This document shows positions 7,628-16,626 of a stretch of 32,381 nt of DNA, piece by piece. Below the pieces are notes generated by a model, which had not been told where the DNA came from, searched no databases, and was given only the letters and a program-made list of their open reading frames with translations. The position numbers and the translations under genes are program-made. This stretch comes from Nitrospirota bacterium (lineage in GTDB: Bacteria; Nitrospirota; Nitrospiria; SBBL01; JAADHI01), in NCBI GenBank assembly GCA_029261155.1, contig JAJDBW010000015.1:1-32381 (forward strand), written 5' to 3'. Numbering within the stretch: the stretch's first letter is position 1; every line of letters begins with the position of its first letter.

Positions 7628-8791
7628 CTATCGCTCATCGGGATAGCAGATCGTGACCACCCATCCCTCCTCATGGCGCTCGGGTATGCCCCAGATTTCT
7701 CCGGTGACATGTTGGACTTTAATGATGCCGGAGATCCCTTCATAAAACCGTCGTAGGACCGGTTCTACGATCTTCTCGACATCGGAAAGTGCCGCGACAG
7801 TCGAGGTGGTACAAAGGCGAAAGGATCTCTGTCTTGCCTTGTACTGGGAGTATTCAGGGGGAATGGGACAGCCCTTGAGTTTTAAAAAGCGGAGCATGAA
7901 GATGACGCTCCAATCGCCGCAACCTCCACAAAAGGCCATGCCGGCGTTCTCGTCGCAAGAAGCCAGATATGCCTTCGCCTCCTCCATCGTCTTGGGATCG
8001 TTTTCCATCATATTCGCGCAGGCCGGACAAATCGGATGCGCGCAATTCGGACAGACAGGTAGCTCGGATTTCGTAAGGGACCGCGGATACATCGCCGGAG
8101 GCGGCCCGCAGATATCACATTCAATGGCCTGGATTCGGATTTCCTTCAACACCGCCTCTTCTTCGAGTTCCGAGGCGCTTCGGTATAATTCTCTTTTTTC
8201 TTGCTCGATCTCCCGATCTCTTTCATGAGCGGCCTTATGGTTGCCGTTGTGTTGCCTTTTCTCTTCTTTTTTTCGTTTGGCCGAATCGATTAGGTCCTGG
8301 ATGCGATTGGCGGCCTCGGCGGATATTTGCCGGACATCTCCCGTATCGGCATATTTCCCGTCCTCCGCGATAGGCGGATAGCTAATTAAATGGAAGGCCA
8401 AGGCGACTTTCGCGTCGTTGTTTTTATCGATATGGTTTAAGAGCAGAGGCAAGCCCTGCCCCCGTGAATGGCAAGATAAGAGTTGTGAAACGATCGCCTT
8501 CGAATACCTGCCTCTTAATGCCACTTCCTGGTCCGGAACCTCGTTTTCGAGCAACCATTCTTTGAGGATCGTATCGCCGGCGGCCAGCTCGAGGGGTTTC
8601 ACTTCTTGAGAAGAGAGGTCTGTAGAGAGCCATCCAACAAACAAAGTACGCAGCGCATGACCCACTGCGGATTGCTCGAAATAGCGTTTTGTCTCGATAT
8701 CGCGCAAGCGCTCATAATCACTTGTTCTTAAGGATTCATAGAGGGTTTCTCCTGTTTGTTTTGTCAGTTCATAAACATATTTTACGGTCAA
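7628..8791 (-). CDS. Multi-zinc-site protein with coiled coil, function unknown
   Basis: This 387 aa protein is read from TTG 8791, chosen because AAGGAG lies six bases upstream; no ATG nearby has such a site. Residues 1-160 are helical with no motif. About 163-217 is highly charged (Lys/Glu/Arg) and probably a coiled coil. Then comes a cysteine-rich block: C225-x2-C228, C247-x2-C250, C255-x2-C258, C279 and C288-x2-C291, enough for two or more zinc sites. The C-terminal 90 residues are alpha/beta. A strong hairpin with a U-tract precedes the gene. It lies between the Hsp90-like gene and parB. No enzyme activity can be assigned; it may be a protein-protein or DNA-binding adaptor. Confidence 0.72.
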   Translation of the reverse strand: MTVKYVYELTKQTGETLYESLRTSDYERLRDIETKRYFEQSAVGHALRTLFVGWLSTDLSSQEVKPLELAAGDTILKEWLLENEVPDQEVALRGRYSKAIVSQLLSCHSRGQGLPLLLNHIDKNNDAKVALAFHLISYPPIAEDGKYADTGDVRQISAEAANRIQDLIDSAKRKKEEKRQHNGNHKAAHERDREIEQEKRELYRSASELEEEAVLKEIRIQAIECDICGPPPAMYPRSLTKSELPVCPNCAHPICPACANMMENDPKTMEEAKAYLASCDENAGMAFCGGCGDWSVIFMLRFLKLKGCPIPPEYSQYKARQRSFRLCTTSTVAALSDVEKIVEPVLRRFYEGISGIIKVQHVTGEIWGIPERHEEGWVVTICYPDER

Positions 8792-8816
8792 GTTGTTCTC
8801 CTTGAAGATGGATAGT

Positions 8817-8858
8817 GAAAACAAAACGGCCCGCAACAGATGAATCTGAAGCGGGCCG
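8817..8858 (-). terminator. Intrinsic terminator or attenuator before the zinc-protein gene
   Basis: On the minus strand an 8 bp GC-rich stem (CGGCCCGC with GCGGGCCG) encloses a second 5 bp stem (CAGAT with ATCTG) and is followed by TTTTGTTTT. It lies 37 bases after the Hsp90-like stop codon, and the U-tract ends about 26 bases before the TTG start of the next gene. That leaves no room for a full promoter between them. Confidence 0.85.
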
Positions 8859-8894
8859 CCATAGGAGGAAGTGAAATTTAACGAAGGATTGTCT

Positions 8895-10547
8895 TTAGGG
8901 AATCAAAGAGACCTCCAAAGCGCCATTTTCTGATCGAATTGAGAATTTGTGGCCGTCTAGGGCCTCGCGGTAGTCAGCGATCGCACTGTGGATCAGACCG
9001 CACAGATCGTTTTTCATAATGGCGATTTGCGCGCGGAAGTCGTTCATGGCATTGTCGTAGGCCGTTTCGTCAAAATCCCCGAACTCCATTTGAAAATAAA
9101 AGGCCTGGTCGATAGGGTAATAAAAATGTGCCGTCCGATCGATGATCCAGAAGGTATCCTCAATGAAGGCGTCTTCCGTGACCTCCTTCGCGCCGTATCC
9201 TTCCAACGTAAGAAAGAAGCGCTTACAGAGGACGACCTTTTTTCTCCTCCAGTTTCCTTCGGCGACCCGGTCCTCCTCTTGAACTTCTATAGAAAGGGCA
9301 TGGGCGTAAAAGTCATCCAAGGACTCGCCCTGAGCGGTTTTAGAAAACCAATGGTCCGGATCGTCCCAGGAATCGAGAAAGGGGATCTTAAATTGAGAGG
9401 CCGCAAAGAGATGGCCGAGGGTTTCTTCTTCCAGGCCAATATAGGAGAAATTCCTGATGAAACGAAGATCATTTTCTGGTTTCGGAATCAGGTCTTTTTT
9501 CAATTGTTCAGTCGCATAATCGATATCCTCGTCCTCGTAATGCGGCAGATGCAGGGAAGATGTTATCGAATGCCAGCGATCGGGGGGAATGGGGCAGTTT
9601 CGAATGGCCTCGCAATATCCCCATGAGAGGAGCACGTCGAAATATCTCCTTGATTCTCCGGCCTCAATAATATGCCGGACGGCCCTATCGATCAGGTCGC
9701 GATCGAGTTGACGGACATCCTTGTCAGTCTGATCGGAGCGGTAGAGCGCCATTCGGTCCGGAACCCGAAGGCGCCAGCGATGGGATTGAAGATGCATAAA
9801 AACCCGCATGCCTCTATGACCAAAGTTCGGCCAGGAATGGAGGCGGGTATTTTCTGAAATGTTGAGCCCTTGAAAGAAGGTTTTGCTCCGGCTGTCGTGG
9901 TTGCCGATTTCAGGATCGAGTTCGAGCAGCGCAACACCGTTTTCGAAATTAAAGCGGAGCCCCTCCCAAACATCGAGGGCGTAGGGCCGGTTAAGTGCAA
10001 CGTCGTTGAGATACACGGGAATGGGAAACCCTTCAACAAGGGCTTCGAGCTGCTTTTGCATCTCTTCTTCGGAGGGATTCTCCGAGGGCCAAGGCGACTT
10101 TTTAAGGCGTATACGAATCGTCGTGCCGACCGGGGTTTCCCGCCATTGAGGCTTTACCTTCTCCCCGTTCAATACTTTTTCGGGTTCAATCACCAGATGT
10201 TGATTGTTCGATAGAATCTCTAGCCTTTCAGCGGCATAGAGCGCCGCGTAGAATCCGAGGCCAAAAGGGTTTTCCTGTCCAATGGTCGCCGGATCCCAAC
10301 CCGAGCCGCCCAGCGTGAGCAAGGCTTGAAAGTCGGGGATGCCGCAGCCGTCATCTTTGATGCATAAAGCGCAATCGTCCAGTGGACTGGTCACGATTTG
10401 AATTTCCGAGGCCTGGGCGCGCCGTGCGTTTTGCAGCAGCTCCCGAATCCAAATCCGGTCTCCCGAAAAGGCCTCTCCAAAATTTCTAAGTAAGGCGGGA
10501 AGATTTACATCCACGTGCAGGTCTTGCTTTGAATTAATCTTTGTCAT
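8895..10547 (-). CDS. Hsp90-like GHKL ATPase
   Basis: This 550 aa protein is read from ATG 10547, which has GGAG six bases upstream. It shows the Bergerat ATP-binding fold: the N box ELLQNARRA with E36 and N40, the G1 box DDGCG at 65-69, and the G2-like box NPFGLGFYA at 93-101. The closest general pattern is the HtpG/Hsp90 N-terminal domain, but the protein is shorter than HtpG and the C-terminal half does not show the usual dimerisation signature. ATP hydrolysis and client remodelling are plausible; the client is unknown. It lies between a DNA methyltransferase gene and a zinc-protein gene on the same strand, so a role in DNA transactions is possible. Confidence 0.82.
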   Translation of the reverse strand: MTKINSKQDLHVDVNLPALLRNFGEAFSGDRIWIRELLQNARRAQASEIQIVTSPLDDCALCIKDDGCGIPDFQALLTLGGSGWDPATIGQENPFGLGFYAALYAAERLEILSNNQHLVIEPEKVLNGEKVKPQWRETPVGTTIRIRLKKSPWPSENPSEEEMQKQLEALVEGFPIPVYLNDVALNRPYALDVWEGLRFNFENGVALLELDPEIGNHDSRSKTFFQGLNISENTRLHSWPNFGHRGMRVFMHLQSHRWRLRVPDRMALYRSDQTDKDVRQLDRDLIDRAVRHIIEAGESRRYFDVLLSWGYCEAIRNCPIPPDRWHSITSSLHLPHYEDEDIDYATEQLKKDLIPKPENDLRFIRNFSYIGLEEETLGHLFAASQFKIPFLDSWDDPDHWFSKTAQGESLDDFYAHALSIEVQEEDRVAEGNWRRKKVVLCKRFFLTLEGYGAKEVTEDAFIEDTFWIIDRTAHFYYPIDQAFYFQMEFGDFDETAYDNAMNDFRAQIAIMKNDLCGLIHSAIADYREALDGHKFSIRSENGALEVSLIP

Positions 10548-10602
10548 CGTAATCTCCAAAATTAAATCTGATCATGGGGTGAAGCGGTCAATCCGGCTGG
10601 GA

Positions 10603-13188
10603 TTAGGCCGCGGAACTGAGTTGCCGGATCTTCCTAATCGGCCGGTCCGGGGCCTCCAAGACCTTGATGCCTTGCTGGATCTCGTCGATATGGCTACGGG
10701 TTTTACCCAATAGATTTTGAAACTTGATGGCCGTCATCGGCGATTGGGTCAAGCCTTTTAGGTAATGCCGATACTGCCGTTGTTTTTCTAAAAACTTCAT
10801 TTCCTCCATGGCCTCATTGATCTCTTTGCGGCGTATTGCATATTGCCGAATGACCGACAAGACCCTATGCCCGATGCCTTGAACAAAAGGGTTCTTCACG
10901 ACAAGTAGAGGCTGAATTTCTTTCTTTTTTGGGAATGTTCCGATCAGCAGATTTTGATACCAGTCCCCGCCAAGCGTTTCTTGAAGAATTTCTTCCGCTC
11001 TTCTGCCGGTAAGATTGAAGCGTGCGACATTACGATTAAGGTCGAAGGTCTTTCGTTTAAGGTCTCCTAAGACCGCTTTTTGTTCAATCTCCGGAAAGGC
11101 CTGAAGAATGCGAACGATTTCCCTATCCTTCAATATATAAAGTGAAAAGGGATAAGGAACTCGCCCTAATACGGGATGGTCTGTCGTAAAATGGAGCCCA
11201 TTGTATGGCCCGTACAAACGTGAGATTGCTTGGCTGGTCTCAATCGGAAAGAGCGAGGAGTAAAGATAGCATCTGGAAAAAACTCGATTGGAGGTCGAAA
11301 GCGCCGAGCGAGAAGCGCGACGAACCACATCTTCCACCTCAGGCGAGACGGTCCTGTCTTCACCTTGCTTCGAGAGGAACTTTCTTAAAGGATTTTTCTT
11401 TAAGATTCCTGTGATGGGCTCTTGAAGGGGCATTCGCCAGCGTTTTTCAAGCACCTGTACCCATGTGTAGAGCGCATTGAAGGTCGGGATTTGAGAGAAT
11501 CGTTTTGTTTTAACTTCTTGAATGGACTTCTCTAATTGCTTGGACCGATCCGGCTGATATCGGCGTTTGGCCGCCTGTCTTTCGGCTTCGAGATGGGCCA
11601 AGGCGGCCGCTTTGACCTGATGGAAAAGGCGTAGCACATTCGCCGTCTGAAGCATCTGCATGGAGGGGCCCAAGACACGATGCTCGAGCGACTGCCATCG
11701 CCTTGGACTAAGACAGTGCTGTACGAACATCGGCAAATCCTTCACGTCGAGATGGATTAGATCGCATTCGGAGAAAGATGCGGTCTTTCCCGTCACCTCC
11801 CGGCTAGAGGCAAGGACATTGATCGATATAAAGCACTCCGCCTTGATTTGTTTCTTTTCTGTGAGGGCCCCGTCTTCGAAGGAATAGGCCGGCATGGAGA
11901 CCCCCAACAAATTTGCATCGTTTAACGAGAAGGCTTGACCCGAGATTCCCAAAACCATGATGGGATGGCTGAGGGTTCCATTATCGTGTTTTACCCTTTT
12001 GAAGTTGTTGGAGCGCGAAGAGGTGATCATGATCGATATTCCGCCTTCCCGGAGCTTCATCGGGAGAATTTTGCGGGTAAATTCCGTTAAGGAAATCCCT
12101 TCCTTACGGCTTTTTAAGCCCATGGCGTTAAATTTTTGTTTGATCCGCTTAGCCGGTTCGTCGAAAATATATGGCGGATTAGCAATCAACAGATCGAAAT
12201 GGTCATCCGGAAGGGCCTCCGTAAGTCGAAACGCGTGCATCTTGGCAACGATGCAGTTGCTTGCGATGGGAAGCGGTTTTTTATTCTCACAAGATTGGGC
12301 CATTCGAGAGGGATTCACCATTGTTGTTAGAGCCGTGACCTCAGCGGAGATGGGATTGAGGTCGTTGGCAAAGATTAAAACGCCGGGCTTATGCACCAAC
12401 GGCCGAATAAGACTCCCTTTGCCCACGTTTGGCTCTAATACGTTTATTTCCTGCCCGGAAAGGGCGGTCAAGGGAATCAAGCGCAGTAATTCTTGAAACA
12501 GCTCCGGGGAGTAGTAAGCCCCGTTCCCCTCCTCAGAGTTCAGAGAGTAATTTTCGCTAAGACCTGAGTCGACCCCTGTGGCAGATTCGATTTGTTCTAA
12601 ATTGTTAAGTAAAAAGTGAATACGCGCGGTGCTGATCTCTCCGGAAGAAAGCGTTTTTAGCTGTTCTACAATGGACGCCACCCATCCCCTGGCATCTCCC
12701 GAAAAATTAGTGCCGCCCAAGTAGCTGTGCAGGCCTGCAAGGAGCAAGCGTCTTTGCTCTATGGGCGAATGATGTGCTTGAAGAAAGGTCAAGTGCGCCC
12801 TGACCAGTGCGTTGCTTATCGGCAAGCCGCCTTCCCCTGAATATTTTAAATAAATCGATTGTTGAATTTCCTCGACTTCTCTCCATTCTAAGGCCAAGGA
12901 AGGATGAGGATTGTTCTGTGTCTCTGCACTGAGGCGCTCTATTCGGCGTCGAAGATCAGAGAGGTCAGAGACGGCATCGATGTAGCTAGCACTTCGAGCG
13001 TTTTTATCTTGAAAAGAGGTGACCCAAGTCGAAGCGGATATACGATGTGAAAAAAACTGAAACCATGACGGGTCTTCTTCTTTTTTGGCTCCGTCTTCAG
13101 AGACGAGCATCTTTGTCGACGTTTCGTTCTGGGTAGATGAATTAAATAAACCGAATAGATCGAGTTGTGTCGCTTGCTTTACTCCCAT
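10603..13188 (-). CDS. Large N6-adenine-type DNA methyltransferase-domain protein
   Basis: This 861 aa protein is read from ATG 13188, with AGG six bases upstream; an ATG at 13194 and a longer frame from 13230 are alternatives. The N-terminal 220 residues are helical. A class I SAM-dependent methyltransferase domain follows: GAYYSP near 225, motif I LEPNVGKG at about 251-258, and motif IV NPPY at 337-340, the signature of amino-methyltransferases that act on adenine in DNA. The C-terminal 450 residues include a basic helical region (about 515-560) and no nuclease motif that I can see. It could be a stand-alone modification enzyme. The gene starts just downstream of an intrinsic terminator, so its expression may be attenuated. 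Confidence 0.82.
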   Translation of the reverse strand: MGVKQATQLDLFGLFNSSTQNETSTKMLVSEDGAKKEEDPSWFQFFSHRISASTWVTSFQDKNARSASYIDAVSDLSDLRRRIERLSAETQNNPHPSLALEWREVEEIQQSIYLKYSGEGGLPISNALVRAHLTFLQAHHSPIEQRRLLLAGLHSYLGGTNFSGDARGWVASIVEQLKTLSSGEISTARIHFLLNNLEQIESATGVDSGLSENYSLNSEEGNGAYYSPELFQELLRLIPLTALSGQEINVLEPNVGKGSLIRPLVHKPGVLIFANDLNPISAEVTALTTMVNPSRMAQSCENKKPLPIASNCIVAKMHAFRLTEALPDDHFDLLIANPPYIFDEPAKRIKQKFNAMGLKSRKEGISLTEFTRKILPMKLREGGISIMITSSRSNNFKRVKHDNGTLSHPIMVLGISGQAFSLNDANLLGVSMPAYSFEDGALTEKKQIKAECFISINVLASSREVTGKTASFSECDLIHLDVKDLPMFVQHCLSPRRWQSLEHRVLGPSMQMLQTANVLRLFHQVKAAALAHLEAERQAAKRRYQPDRSKQLEKSIQEVKTKRFSQIPTFNALYTWVQVLEKRWRMPLQEPITGILKKNPLRKFLSKQGEDRTVSPEVEDVVRRASRSALSTSNRVFSRCYLYSSLFPIETSQAISRLYGPYNGLHFTTDHPVLGRVPYPFSLYILKDREIVRILQAFPEIEQKAVLGDLKRKTFDLNRNVARFNLTGRRAEEILQETLGGDWYQNLLIGTFPKKKEIQPLLVVKNPFVQGIGHRVLSVIRQYAIRRKEINEAMEEMKFLEKQRQYRHYLKGLTQSPMTAIKFQNLLGKTRSHIDEIQQGIKVLEAPDRPIRKIRQLSSAA

Positions 13189-13199
13189 AGGCATCCTAT

Positions 13200-13243
13200 A
13201 AAAAAAGGGAGTCCGGTGTGCCTTGGGCACACACGAACTCCCC
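13200..13243 (-). terminator. Intrinsic terminator or attenuator before the methyltransferase gene
   Basis: On the minus strand GGGAGT pairs with ACTCCC, and an inner stem GTGTGCC pairs with GGCACAC around a 3-base loop. Seven U residues follow. The ATG of the methyltransferase lies only about 11 bases after the U-tract, and the leader TATAGGA is shared with the terminator before the primase gene. Confidence 0.88.
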
Positions 13244-13396
13244 TAAGATTGATAAAATTATTTCTGAATATTTCTAGGTTTTGAGCACCTTCATGTCACT
13301 GATTTCGACACAGCCTATCGCCTTCTCTACGTCGAACAAGCGGTTGAGTAGGAGAACTTGCTGGCAATCATTTGCCTTGCGGTTAGAAGACTATTC

Positions 13397-13669
13397 TTAA
13401 AAATACTCATTATCTTCGCAATCATCGCATCCCTCACAATCTGTTTCACCGTGAAGGTGACATACGCAACAATCTCCTCCACAATAGCAATAAATGACAC
13501 CTGATCCATTGCAAGGACTATCAAGATATTGATGATCGAATAATTGATCGAAGGTTCCTTTAGCTCCGCACCAACATTGCATTTCAATATCCTCTTCAAT
13601 TTTATTGTTCACCTTTGCCCCGCTTTGTTGGAAATCATTTACCTTATCGCCTTTTTTCTTTAACGACAT
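13397..13669 (-). CDS. Small cysteine-rich protein
   Basis: This 90 aa protein has a Lys-rich N-terminus followed by a cysteine-rich C-terminal half: CWCG near 32-35, then CYCGGDCCVC at 61-70 and a final CEGCDDC at 78-84 within an acidic tail. The spacing suggests metal binding (zinc or another metal). No enzyme motif is present. The ribosome site is weak (GAGAAAAAGAT before the ATG). A frame of the same length on the same strand (13327-13599) overlaps it, but lacks this cysteine order and is unlikely to be real. Same-frame coding-like sequence continues past its stop. Confidence 0.65.
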   Translation of the reverse strand: MSLKKKGDKVNDFQQSGAKVNNKIEEDIEMQCWCGAKGTFDQLFDHQYLDSPCNGSGVIYCYCGGDCCVCHLHGETDCEGCDDCEDNEYF

Positions 13670-13686
13670 TATCTTTTTCTCATAGG

Positions 13687-14019
13687 CTAATGTCCATTTC
13701 CCTCAGAGTTTCTTTGAGCGTCAAAGAATTCATTAATGCGGGCTTGCAAGAGTGAGTGTTTGTAGTGTTGCCTGCTGTGGGTTTCGTCGTGATTGAGATT
13801 TTCTGCTAATTCGTTTGGGGAGTCGATGCCATAACTTGCCAATGTCTCCTTAATCTGTGGTATAGACATTCCCGGATTTTCAAGATCCATATTTGAGAAA
13901 ACAGGGGTCCAAGGATTAGTCTCCACTACCTTGTAAATGACCAAGAAACAATATTGAAGCGGATCATCCCAGCCGTATAGAACTTTATAGTTTTCATTTT
14001 GAAAGTGATATTGACTCAT
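13687..14019 (-). CDS. Small hypothetical protein
   Basis: This 110 aa acidic protein begins with an aromatic-rich segment (YHFQNENYKVLYGWDDPLQY, residues 4-23) typical of a compact beta domain and ends in a helical, Asn/Glu-rich tail. GGAGG lies 11 bases before the ATG and a second AAGG lies closer. No family is recognised. It is spaced 17 bases from the cysteine-rich gene, so the two are probably cotranscribed. Confidence 0.65.
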   Translation of the reverse strand: MSQYHFQNENYKVLYGWDDPLQYCFLVIYKVVETNPWTPVFSNMDLENPGMSIPQIKETLASYGIDSPNELAENLNHDETHSRQHYKHSLLQARINEFFDAQRNSEGNGH

Positions 14020-14094
14020 CCTTACGAAATCCCTCCTTTTTGGTGTTCTGGCGCCGCCCGATTGGGCGCATTTTTTCGAGCAGACGCCAAAGGC

Positions 14095-14697
14095 CTAAAG
14101 TTTATTCGGGAAATGGATGCCGATCCTATTTGAAGGATCGCGTGGATCGATGATATATCCCCGCTCTCGCACAAGATCGAACAGGCCCTTCGTTAAAAAC
14201 ACATCGTTTAGACAATAATCGATCACGGTTCCAATACGTCCCCGTTGCCATTGGATCGGGGCATCGGCGCCGTCGGTTTTTTTATTCAACCCTAAATTTG
14301 CTAAGGAGCAGGCGCTTAAACTGAAGGTTTCATAATCCTTTTCCATAAAAGGAGAAGAAAGGCCTGCACTCAATAAAATTTCGTTAAGAAGATCCCATGA
14401 TTTGCGATCCTCTATATTGATTTGGTTGGCGCGGCAGAGCGGATTATCGAAAACCAATGAGTTGTACCCAATGACGACATCGGATTGATCCACTAAGGTC
14501 CGAAACGCGTCCATGTTATCGGCGGTAAAGACGCGATAGCGATCTGCCTGGAAATCATAGGCACAGATAACAGAGATCCCCATGTTTTTAAAGTCATGCC
14601 ATCCCGCACACGTTTTAATGTCTTTTAATTCGGTTTTTACGTTAATTGCATTGATAATCTCACAATCGTAAATAATGATCTTCATTCCCTCATTCAC
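14095..14697 (-). CDS. DEDDy-type 3'-5' exonuclease domain protein
   Basis: This 200 aa protein shows the three exonuclease motifs of the RNase H-like DEDD family: Exo I D11-C-E13, Exo II N79-x4-D84 in GYNSLVFD, and Exo III Y161-x3-D165 in DYCLND. The Tyr in the last motif places it in the DEDDy subclass, like the proofreading domain of family B polymerases. No polymerase domain is attached and the protein is shorter than most relatives. It would trim 3' ends of DNA or RNA using two metal ions. It follows the DUF2786 gene by 11 bases. The start could be M1 or M5. Confidence 0.8.
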   Translation of the reverse strand: MNEGMKIIIYDCEIINAINVKTELKDIKTCAGWHDFKNMGISVICAYDFQADRYRVFTADNMDAFRTLVDQSDVVIGYNSLVFDNPLCRANQINIEDRKSWDLLNEILLSAGLSSPFMEKDYETFSLSACSLANLGLNKKTDGADAPIQWQRGRIGTVIDYCLNDVFLTKGLFDLVRERGYIIDPRDPSNRIGIHFPNKL

Positions 14698-14708
14698 TTT
14701 CGATCGCC

Positions 14709-15419
14709 TTAGCGGATTTGCGAAGATACCGGTCCCCTTTTAATTCCACGCCTGTTTAATTTCACGGTCTCTCCGCTTCGCTCTCCGGCCTTAAGTCCCT
14801 CGAAATTCAAATTGTTGATGCCCGATGACTTATTGTTTTTCGTTTTTAAATTCGATTGAATCCAGGCTACAACCGATTTTTCGGAACTGACGACAAGCGC
14901 ATTTCTCTCTGTCTCATTCGATGCAGGGGCTTTCATTTGTGCCTGGTATCGCTTATGGACCGTAAGGGCAAACGCTCTGCGAAACGAAGCGCGGAATCCC
15001 TTTTTTGTCAGTGCTTTTTTCTCTTCCCGTAAACACTCTAATTGGCATATATACAACAAATATTCGAAAATATGAACAGCGACTTCCCGATCGCTCTTTC
15101 GGCCGACAAAACTAATTTTTGTCGAACGGATATGCGTGATGGCCTTGCAATAGTGGGCGATAGCGACGACACTCGCGAGAGTGCTGACCCAATAGTGGGC
15201 TTTCTGTCCCGCCCGAATATGGGGAGGATCGATAATCTCCTGACCGATCGGGTCTTGTTGGTTTAAGGTTTCTGTGTCTACCTCAGACATGGACAGTTTA
15301 TGTTTGGTCAATAATTCCTGTACTTTAGCGGCATAACTCAATGCCGCCGCCGTATTTCCGTTTTTCTCGAAAGAATCCGCCGAAGACTGTAACTTCGCTA
15401 TTAAATTCAGGATGCTCAT
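14709..15419 (-). CDS. DUF2786 domain-containing protein
   Basis: This 236 aa protein has an N-terminal DUF2786 match in the first 45 residues: the pattern of a helix LNLIAKLQSSAD, then NTAAALSYAAKVQELLTKHKL. The middle (about 70-160) resembles the domain usually found after it (DUF7168) and includes REVAVHIFEYLLYICQLECL. The C-terminus is basic. Proteins of this type are common on plasmids, ICEs and phages; the function is unknown. The ATG follows AAAGGG. It is probably cotranscribed with the exonuclease gene downstream. Confidence 0.8.
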   Translation of the reverse strand: MSILNLIAKLQSSADSFEKNGNTAAALSYAAKVQELLTKHKLSMSEVDTETLNQQDPIGQEIIDPPHIRAGQKAHYWVSTLASVVAIAHYCKAITHIRSTKISFVGRKSDREVAVHIFEYLLYICQLECLREEKKALTKKGFRASFRRAFALTVHKRYQAQMKAPASNETERNALVVSSEKSVVAWIQSNLKTKNNKSSGINNLNFEGLKAGERSGETVKLNRRGIKRGPVSSQIR

Positions 15420-15449
15420 ACTGCGCCCTTTCTCATTACCGTATACATT

Positions 15450-15701
15450 CTAATGAATCCTCTTGAGTCGATTCAGATGTGCGTCTAACCACGCTTGTTC
15501 CGCGGATAAGGCTAGAGAGCGTTTCTCGAAGGGGCCAAGGCAGGGCCCTCCAACAGGAGAGAGATCCGCTATCCAGGCACCGCCTTCTCTCGGCTCAACA
15601 TGAGAGGCCCGGTGATGGGACAAATGTCCCAGCTGATATAAATCGATTTTTTCCGAATAGACCGAGATCGCGGTGCCGTCAGCATGGAACACAATCTTCA
15701 T
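15450..15701 (-). CDS. Small conserved hypothetical protein of mobile elements
   Basis: This 83 aa protein is read from ATG 15701, overlapping the preceding gene by 23 bases. The core, with RASHVEPREGGAWIADLSPVGGPCLGPF at about 31-58, resembles a type of short protein I have seen often on phages and ICEs, followed by a helix with ALSAEQAWL. The function is unknown. The overlap suggests translational coupling to the DUF3150-like gene. Confidence 0.72.
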   Translation of the reverse strand: MKIVFHADGTAISVYSEKIDLYQLGHLSHHRASHVEPREGGAWIADLSPVGGPCLGPFEKRSLALSAEQAWLDAHLNRLKRIH

Positions 15702-16593
15702 GAGGCGCCCCCTCTCGATCGGATGTTGGTTCTTCCTGGGTATTAAACCGGAGTTTTCTTTTCGGCCGCGGCACCATCATCCGGTCGAGGGCTTCTTGGA
15801 TCGTCTCCATTTTGTCGGCGAGGGCGGCTCTGAATAAATCGTTGGACCGGAGGGCTTCCGCCTCGACCCCGGAAATAACGGACCGGCAGCGCTCGACTTG
15901 AAGCGATAAGGCCTCGTCATGGTTAATGTTGAGTTTCTCGAAATCCGTTAAAAAAGTTGTGATGTGGTCAATCATGGAATCCCGAAATACCTTCTTTTCT
16001 CCGGAGAGCCGGTCCACCATATGATCGACCAGCTCGGCGAAGCGGGTTCTTAATGTCGTGACAGCCATGGATTGAAATTCTGCCATCGTTTTTTGAAAGT
16101 TTTCTTTCTCGCGCCTATATATTTCTGGACTGAGCACCCCGCTCTGGCCGGGGGCATCGATTACAAAAAACTGCCAGGAGAAGGAAAACCGGGAGCCGAT
16201 ATCGGCTGGATAATCCATCGGGTTGTAGAGGTGATCTAAGCGCCCTTTCACAGCGCTTTGAAAAAGATCGAAGTGGCGTTCAAAATAGGCGGTTCGAGCA
16301 TAAAAGAGTTGCTGGAATTGTTTCAGGATCGTGTCCACCTCACTGAGGATATCTTTTGGAATGAACAGCACACGCTTTATTGGAAAAGGCAGCGTTTTGC
16401 CGTACAAAACCTTTCTGGCCTTGTGACGAATTTGCTTAATCGGTTTGAGACAATCCCGGTCCACCAGATATTTCGTTGCACGAATCAGCTCTTTATCGGC
16501 ATCGACCTGAATATCATGGCTTGGCAGATTGATCCGGCCTTCCCAAACGCTCGTATCCAACTTTATAAGGCAGCCGCTTTCAAAAATATTCAT
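15679..16593 (-). CDS. DUF3150-like protein
   Basis: This 304 aa protein opens with CLIKLDTSVWEGRINL and has CLKPIKQIRHKARKVL near 48-63, the pattern of DUF3150 proteins found on conjugative elements next to AAA+ ATPase genes. The rest is mostly helical, with a probable coiled coil near 160-235, and a basic C-terminal tail. The ribosome site GAGG is seven bases from the ATG. In this window it follows the AAA+/DUF1257/DUF2997 genes, which supports a shared complex. The assignment is moderate; no catalytic motif is visible. Confidence 0.65.
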   Translation of the reverse strand: MNIFESGCLIKLDTSVWEGRINLPSHDIQVDADKELIRATKYLVDRDCLKPIKQIRHKARKVLYGKTLPFPIKRVLFIPKDILSEVDTILKQFQQLFYARTAYFERHFDLFQSAVKGRLDHLYNPMDYPADIGSRFSFSWQFFVIDAPGQSGVLSPEIYRREKENFQKTMAEFQSMAVTTLRTRFAELVDHMVDRLSGEKKVFRDSMIDHITTFLTDFEKLNINHDEALSLQVERCRSVISGVEAEALRSNDLFRAALADKMETIQEALDRMMVPRPKRKLRFNTQEEPTSDREGAPHEDCVPC

Positions 16594-16626
16594 CTTTTGT
16601 CCTCTATGAATTTCCTTTCAACTCCC

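Noticed and set aside
8895-13188. Classic restriction-modification or BREX/DISARM system
   Set aside because: There is a methyltransferase-type domain but no nuclease, helicase-DUF or specificity subunit signature with it.
13327-13599. 90 aa minus-strand frame overlapping the cysteine-rich gene
   Set aside because: The cysteine-rich frame has ordered CxC and CxxC spacing; this alternative has no ordered motif, though its tail has a stronger composition than random.
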